This document shows positions 51,601 to 60,600 of a DNA stretch of 64,000 nt, in pieces; positions within the stretch are counted from its first letter, which is position 1; every line of letters begins with the position of its first letter. The translations under genes and the position numbers were made by a program. Under the pieces are notes generated by a model. That model was not told the origin of the DNA and made no database searches. It saw only the letters and a program-made list of their open reading frames with translations. The stretch covers positions 26,076,934 to 26,140,933 of the forward strand of contig OZ026844.1 of NCBI GenBank assembly GCA_964023205.1, in the 5' to 3' direction. The DNA is from Lutraria lutraria (lineage: Eukaryota > Mollusca > Bivalvia > Venerida > Mactridae).

Positions 51601-54600
51601 TGAAGCTCTACTGAAGTTGTTCAAAGAATTCCATTCCATTCCATTTTATAATGGATACATGGACCAATTGAGTCGCTTTCTAGCTTTTTAAAAAACTATT
51701 TAAACTTGTCATATTTCTCAGTTGAATGAAGGATTTCCTCTCCTTTTATTTTTATATGTGACATGTATTTGTGCCTCATTGTTGTCTTTTATTGTCTCTG
51801 TTTGTTTACATACTTTTAACCATCATAACAATTTCCTTAGTTGATAACTATTCAGTAAAATATAACCTAGTTAGGTAAAACTATGTGATTTATCTTTTTT
51901 AACTCTTAGGTTGGTAAATGTTTGTCTGGTCTGGTTTAAAGTTCTTGGTTTATGGTAAAAACCCTCAGGTTTGGTGTCCATGTGTATGGTAAACCATACA
52001 GATCTGTAAACGACTGTTTGATAGATCTTGTAAAATCTTCCATGTTCTGGTATTAAATTCTGTGTATGTCTGGTAAAATACCAACTGCTTCTGGTTGTAC
52101 AGACAATGAACGTAGAATTATGTAGTTATTATGTTAGGTAAAATTGTATCATGAGAAATATATGAAGGATTACTTGCATTATTTTGTTTATATACTTTCT
52201 TGCTTGTTTTCTTCTATCTAAAAGCATGCTTCATGTTTGGAATGTATAGATCTGTACCTTCAGTCTTGACGTCAGTGTGAACCTTATCTAGTTATTATGT
52301 CTATTTGAAGGTTTTTAGCTCACATGTCACAAAGTGACAGGGTGAGCTTTTAGGATCAGTCTCCGTCCGGCGTTTGTGAACACACTAAGGGCCACATTTT
52401 TAACTCAATTTTAGCAAAACTGGGTCAGAATGTTAATATTGACAAAATCTCGGACAAGTTCGATATTGGGCCATTTTGGGTGATAAACTAGGTCACCAGG
52501 GCCAAATAAGGGAAAACCTTGTGAACACTTTAGAAATCACTGTTTTGATTGGATCTTCATGAAACTTTGACAGAATGTTTATTTCAATAATATGTAGGTC
52601 AAGTTCGATAATGGGTCATTTCCGGTCAAAAACTAGATTACTAGGGTAAATTGCTGGAAAACCTTGTCACTGTTTTGATTGGATGATCATGAAACCTTGT
52701 CAGAATGTTTGTCTTTATAATATCTTGGACAAGTTCGAATATGGGTCATCTTGGGTCAACAACTAGGTCGCTAGGTCAAATCTTATGAAAAACCATGTTT
52801 GCACTATAGATTTCACAGTTATGATTAGATCTTCACCAAACCTTGTCAAATTGTTTGTTTTAATATTATAACAGCTAAGTTCAAATATGGGTCATCTGGG
52901 GTCAATAACTAGATCACCAGGTCAAATCTTAGGAAAACTTTGTTAAGACTGTAGATGTCACAGTTTTGACTGGATCTTCACCAAACCTTGTCAAAATGTT
53001 TGCCTCAATGATATGTGGGTCAAGGTTGAATATGGGTCAGCCGGGTCAAAAACTGGGTCACCAGGTCAAATCTTAGGTAAAAATCTTGTAAAAGCTCTAA
53101 ATGTCATGGTTTTAATTGGATCTTGGCCAAACCTTGTCTGATTGTTTGTCTCAATGATATTAAGGATAAGTTCAAATATGGGTCATCTTGGGTAAAAAAC
53201 TAGGTCACGAGGTCAAATCTTAGGAAAACCTTGTCTATGCTGTAGTTTTCATGGTTTTAATTGGATCTTCACCAAATGTTGTCAGAATGTTTGTCTTATT
53301 TATATTTAGGACAAGTTCGAACACGGGTCATCTGGAGTCAAAAACTAGGTCACTGGTTCAAAACAAAGTTTTAATGAGTGAACAGTGATTGTCATGTGAG
53401 CGATATAGGGCCATCTTGGCCCTCTTGTTTATAATTTTTGTAACTCATGCAGTTATAGTTGTGTCACACGATTTATAGTTGTGTCACATTATATGCTTGT
53501 CTCAGCAGAGATTTGAATTTTTTTATTGAAAATAATTAATTAATTAAAGCATGAATCAAAATTAAATTTTTGGATTGGTGCAAAATTAATAATACAGTGC
53601 CTAAAATTGAACTGAGACTTCTTGTTCGTTATAGGATAAAAACTTTTGAGGGTGATATATCATACCTTCTCTAATCTGTGATTAGTCTCAAACTCATATG
53701 ATATATATATATATTGAATAATGAAATGTTAATCTCTTCCAAGAATGTTGATTTAGGCTCACAAGCAACATTGCCAATAGAAAATAGTTTTCCAATAATT
53801 TTCAAATCTTAAATAATTTTTGTATAATTCCTAATCTGTGGTTTAATTTGCTATTTAGTCCCCTACTGGTGTTTACACCTGAGGGGCCTATAGGTTTGCC
53901 CTTTGTCTGTTTGTCTGTCCGTCCGTCCCTCCCTCCGTCCATCAAATGGGCAGCAATGTGGAGAGTAACTAGAAATTGTGGTTGTTATGGTAACAAAAAT
54001 AGTCAAAATATGGCCATAAAGTCTTAATCCTGTGATGACTTAATACTTTTCATGCTAGGTTGATAAAATTTGGTATGTGAATAAATAGATGGTAATATTG
54101 AGATAGTATTATGTTAATACCTAAGCTTGGACTGGACAGTTCTAAATTTTAGGATTTCTCCAACCAGTTATTGTCAAGGCCCAACCCCGGTAGGGGATTT
54201 ATGTGTTGCAAGCAACATCAGTAATTTGTTACTATTGTTTTTTAACAGATTCTGATCAGGTATTGATGTCAAATGTGCTTGAGGTGAGTTTACCATTAGA
54301 CGTGACCGAGATTCGCTTACCTGTACGTGAAGCCCGGCTCGATGAGGAGGAACTCTATTTGGAATATTTAGAAATAAGCCAAGGATCTGGATACTTGCCT
54401 GCTATGGACAGTAAGTAGATGTTTTTCTATCTTCCTTACGTCTTTCACTTTTGAGTCCATTTACACAAACATATGAATTAAAAATAATATGTGTAAAATG
54501 TACTCCCATGATGTGTAAAATGTACTCCACGATGTGTAAAATGAAAATACATGTTTGGTCAATGTTGACCAGGTTTTCAAAAGGAAAATAATGGTGATTA

Positions 54601-57600
54601 GGTTAGTGAATGTTGACGGGTGGACTACTCCTACATTTCTCAAGGGAGTTTGACTAACCTTTCGCAGAATTATTGTGTCTCCAAGTTCTCAGGCTAATAT
54701 CTTCTGGGTTTGTGTTATGATCATTTTTGGCTGATCTATGGCCCTTTTTAGCTCACCAGAGCACAATGTGCTCAAGGTGATCTTTTGTTTTCGCCTTGTG
54801 TCTGTTGTGAAGTGGCGTCCATATTTCTTTAAACAAACATCTCCTAAGTCAATGCCAATTGCAACTAAACTTTGCTGGAATGATTCTTGAGTGGTCCTCT
54901 TTCAAAAAGGTTAAAAATTGAAATTTCATGTATAACTCCGGTTGCCATGGTAACCAATAGGAAAAACTTTAAAAGTCTTCTTGTCTGAGGCCACAGTGCT
55001 TGGAGCTTAGATATTTGGTGTGTAGCATATTGTCTAGTGGACTTCTACCAAATTAGTTCAAATTATGGCCCTAGGGAAAATAGTGAAAAATCTTCTTCTC
55101 AAATTGTGCAAGGCCAACAGCTTTTCTATTTGGTATGTAGCATTGTGTAGAGAACCTCTACCAACTTTGTTCAAATTATGGCCCTGGTGTCCAAATTGGC
55201 CCCTCCTCAGGGGTCACTTGTTTTTAAATAAGCTTATATAAGAAAATATTTAAAAATCTTTTTTCTCCAAAACTGCAAGGTTTAGTTCATTGGGTAGTGA
55301 ACCTCTACCAAGCTTATTTAAATCATGGCCCCAGGGTCAAATTTGGCTCTGTCTCTGGGGTCACTTGATTTTACAATTAGGCTTAATATTGAAAAATCTT
55401 TGTTCCAAAAATGCAATGTGTTGTTGAATAATCTACCCTATTTTTTATTGTTTGGACTCTCCAAGTCTAAGATTAATATGAGAGAAATCACAGTCTTTTT
55501 TCTGGTGAGCGATCATAGGGCCATCATGGCCCTCTTGTTTATTTTTCACGCCGCACTGTCTCACTTATTTAGATCAGAGGTTTGTTTTTTAATTTCATTG
55601 TGATCGCAATTTTTGTCTCATGGCAGTGCATGTTAAAGCACTTAATATTCTTAATTGCTTATGTTTTTTCTATGCCTGCATAATAAACATCTAGTCCAAG
55701 TAAAATGGATAAGACACAATCTCGTATTTAAAATCTCATAATTAAATTCACTGTGTTAATCAACTTTTTAAAAAATTGATTAAGATTTGTTCTTCTATGT
55801 AGCATAAAAAACATGGCATTTGCAAACATGAAGGTATATGATCATATCCAACATGACACTCCTTGAGATAATCAAGGTATTTACTGCCTAAGATGATTAA
55901 GTCAAGGCACCATGATTTGTGCACAAGATATGTGATAACAATGCTTGTAATAAACATGGAAATTTATATACAACTAAGAACAAAAAATGACAGGACTTCA
56001 AGATCTTCCCAAGATAAATCTAATGTTTGTGATAATGAAGCTTGTATGAACAAAGTTTTACTGTATACTATAAAGAATGGATGAAAACATTAAACAGATC
56101 CTTTATAAGAATTGTCTTGATTTTATTCTGCATGATCTGTATACCATATATTGATAATTTTGCGTACATGTTGATATATTCTTGCAATGATAATTAGTGT
56201 AACGTTTTTAAAACTGAATTTCCTCATTTTCCATATACCTAGTTAATCAACTGCAGTTTATAATATTTTACTATTAGAATATAGCACTTCATCCTCTAAG
56301 ATGTCAAAATTGGATGATTCACGACTTTCAAGACTATCTCAACTCTCACGATTATCCCGGAGTACACGTGCGTCTTCTAAGGATCATCGTACCTCACCTC
56401 ATTCTCCTAACCGAGTAGAATCCTCTCTACATTCTAACCACTCCACTTTACCTAGACCCCCATCCACACCTAAACTTGTTGTAACTCCATCAAAGAGTCC
56501 TCTCCTAGCTCAAGAGTCACGCCCACCACCTGTGATGTATGATGCATCTACTGGAGGTAAACGTGTGTGACCTTTAACATGTAACTGACACTAACCATGA
56601 ATAATATACGGACTATTTATCATCATTGTTTAAGGATATAGATTTGGTTGGATCTTAGTGCAGTTTTTAAATTGACCGATAGTAACCCTGCATTCTGAAC
56701 ATGTTTCGAATCTCAATTTTTGGTCCTTGGACTATTTTGGACCTTAACAACCTTAATCTATCTGCTGGAAATGTCTGTTAACACTACATTGCAGTGTTTT
56801 TCTGGCTGCACTGCCTTGCAGTGTTTTTCTGGCTGATTTGATAACTACAAAATACTCATTGTGTCATAAAAGATGTCTGCCATATTCATTTATGTATTGG
56901 ATATGTTTGTACTTAGTGTGTTATATTACTGATCCTTTTCTTATATTTGTTGCTAAAACTTGTACTGTATACATTGAAATTTTGGTGGTGGTTTTAATGT
57001 TTGCTATTTTGATGGTTGATAGGTTTCAGCTAATTTAAACCCCGCCAATAATTCACACTGCAGATGTATAACACTGCCAATATTATAAAACAACTAACAC
57101 AAATGATATCAATAGTTTAAAATATGCAATTAATTTATACTTTTGTATATACATAAAATGGCATATTTAATTGTCATTATGGTATAAACAAACAAGCAAA
57201 CCATTGCAATTTGTTAATAAAAGGTGCTAAATGTCGACTGTGTTTGCAATTTTTAGCTCGCCTGATTCATCAGGTGAGCTTTTAGGATCGTTGAATGTCC
57301 GACGTCCGTCGTCCGTCCACAATTAGTTTGTTTACACTCTAGCAACCGCAACTCTTTACTAATCTTGATTAAACTTGCTCACAATGTATAGATGGCCACA
57401 ATGTCTCGGCTAAGTTTGATTATGGGCAAAATCTGATAGTAACTTCTGGAGTTATGGGCCCTTGAATTACAAAATTTGCTATATTTAGCTTGTTTACACT
57501 CTAGCGCCTTCATTTATTCACCAATCCTGATCATAATTTCATTAAATGTGAATAACCATAAGATCTTGGACAAGTTCAATTATGGGCAATATCGGACCAC

Positions 57601-60600
57601 AACTTCAAGAGTTATGGGCCCTTGACTTTGAAAATTTGCTATATTCTAGCTTGTTTACACTCTAGTACCTACATTTATTCACCGATCCTAATAATATTTT
57701 CAATAAATGTGTATAACCAAAAGATCTTGGACAAGTTCGATTATGGGGGGAATCGGACCCAAACTTCAAGAGTTATGGGCCCTTGATTTTGAAAATTTGC
57801 TATATTTTAGCTTGTTTACACACTAGCGCCTTCATTTATACACCGACCCTAATAATATTTTCAGTAAATGAGTATAACCAAAAGATCTCGAACAAGTTCG
57901 ATTATGGGCGGAATCGGACCACATCTTCAAGAGTTATGGGCCCTTGATTTAGCAAATTTGCTATACTTTAGTTTGTTTACACTCTAGCACCTTCATTTAT
58001 TCACCGATCCTAATCATATTTACAATGAATGTGTATGACCTTATGGTTTTGGACATGTTAAGTTATTGGTGGAATCGGACCACAACTTCAAGAGTTATGG
58101 GCCCTTGGATTAGAAAAATTGCTATGTTTTAGCTTGTTTAACAGTATTATACCTTCATTGTTGGTTTTGATCTCAAAATCTACGTAAAAATGAGTTTTAC
58201 GAGATGGAAACTATATTACCTGGTCATTGATTATTTGCCTTGGTTCTCAGGTGAGCGATAAAGGGCCAATGTGGCCCTCTTGTTATAACAAAGGAGCATT
58301 GTACAAGTAGTAGGAAGATGTGAAAATGGTTACAAACAAAGAACATTTATAAGATATACAGTATATTAAAGTATAGGGTACATTACAGTACGGTTTGGAT
58401 GATTTGCTCAAAAATCATGTTCCCCGCGTTCGTAATTGGCAATTTATCACCCGTAGCGGTGATTTTCTTCGCGACATTGTGGCTTTTCACCGCGTTTTAT
58501 GACTTTTTAGCTCACCAGAGCATGAATGTGCTCAGGGTGAGCTTTTGTGATCGCTCTGCGTCCATCGCTCGTCGTGAAGTGGCGTCCATATTTACTTAAA
58601 ACAACATCTCCTCCTACACCGCTATGCCGATTGCAACCAAACTTTGCTGGATTGATCCTTGGGTGGTCCCCTTTCAAAGTTGTTCAAAAAATTAAATTTC
58701 ATTAAAAACTCTGGTTGCTATGGCAACAAATAGAAAAAACTTTAAAAATCTTCTTGTCCAAAACCACAGGGCCTAGAGCTGAGATATTTGGTATGTAGCT
58801 TGTCTAATGGAACTCTACAAAGTTTGTTCAAATTATTCCCCTGGGGTCAAAATTGGCTCCGCCCCGGGGGTAACTTGATTTTACATAGACTTATATAGGA
58901 AATTTAAAAAATCTTCTTGTGAAAAACTACAATGCCTAGAGCTTCGATATTTGGTGTGTAGCATAGTCTAGTGGACCTCTACCAAGTTTGTTCAAATTAT
59001 TGCCCTAGGGTCAAAATTGGCACTTGATTTATATAGACTTGTATAGGAAAATTTAAAAAATCTTCTCTGAAACCGCAAGGCCTAGAGCTTAGATATTTTG
59101 TATGTGGCATTGTCTAGTGGACCACTACCAAGTTTGTTCAAATTATGGCCCCGGGGTCAAAATTGGCCCTGCCCTGAAGTTTATTCTATTTTATATAGGA
59201 CAATTTGAAAAATCTTCTTCTCCTAAACCACAAGGCCTAGAGCTAAGATATTTGGTATGTAGCATTGTCTAGTGGACCTCTACCAAGTTTGTTCAAATTA
59301 TTGCACTGGGTTCAAAATTGGTCCCGCCCCAGGGGTCACTTGATTTACATAGGCTTATATAGGAAAATTTAAAAAATCTCTGAAACCACAAGGCCTAGAG
59401 TTAAGATATTTTGTATGTAGTATTGTCTAGCAGACCCCTTCCAAATTTGTTCATATTATGGCCCTGGGGTAAAAATTGGCCCTTACCTTAGGGTCACTTG
59501 ATTTTACTTGGACTCGTGTAGAAATATTTTAACAATGTTCGTCTCCAAATGAACTTTTTTCCTGGTGAGCATTTACAGGGCCATCATGGCCCTCTTGTTA
59601 TATTTATATATTATAACAGTGATAACCTACCTATAGCATGGATTAATAACCCCATCTCAGTCAGATATGTGATATTTATATATTATAACAGTGATAACCT
59701 ACCTATAGCATGGATTAATAACCCCATCTCAGTCAGATATGTGATATTTATATATTATAACAGTGATAACCTACCTATAGCATGGATTAATAACCCCATC
59801 TCAGTCAGATATGTGATATTTATATATTATAACAGTGATAACCTACCTATAGCATGGATTATGATAGCTGAAGAACTACTAGAAATTATTGAATCATTAT
59901 TCATTCATTTTTATTGTGCTGTTAGGTCAAATACCACTAATTGTTTGCTTGTGATGAAAATCCAGTTACAAGCTTCATTAGATATTCATCCATCTTTTAG
60001 TTATACTGTACATGACTCAGGTGTAAGGCAACAATACCCTATATAACATTTGTCAGTTTAATTTATTTTCTGTATTTGGATACCTTTTAATCTGATGGTT
60101 TAGTTATTATAGGAATTAGACAGCATTGATTTTGTATTATTTATCTGACAACATATTACCTGGTTAATTATTATAGCATTGATTATATACTGAGATATGT
60201 TGTTGTGTGAATAAATTGTTTGCAGTTTTTAAAATTTGACTGTGAGATTATGATGTTTAAGCTAAGGATTAACTTAAGTGGATTAACACTATAATATGTG
60301 CATAATATGTACCGTATTATATGTCTGTTGAATAATGGCTCAATTTTTATTATAAAACACTACTTTGGTTTTACTAAATAAAACAGATTGTCTTTTTGTT
60401 TTGTGATATTGATAAATAAAAAATAAACATTTAGCCAAATAATGCTGGGAAATAAAGTTTTCTTTTATTTATGATTTGTTTAGTGTCTATTGATGTATTT
60501 TTGTGAAGGAGTATCATGACAGTTTACATAAAATGTACCTGTTGGGTCATATTTATTTATTTATTTACTTAGGTCATATGATCATGGAAACAAACATAAA

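Noticed and set aside
54749..54790. GAGCACA/TGTGCTC hairpin as a terminator or riboswitch
   Set aside because: It recurs at the 5' ends of all family C copies and is part of the element's terminus, not a regulatory RNA.
55325..55603. 92-codon frame
   Set aside because: It crosses the 3' end of a family C element; both parts are repeat or intron.
59549..60046. 165-codon plus-strand frame with a 24-residue repeat
   Set aside because: It is produced by a 72-bp non-coding tandem array and begins inside the tail of a mobile element; no splice context or family resemblance.
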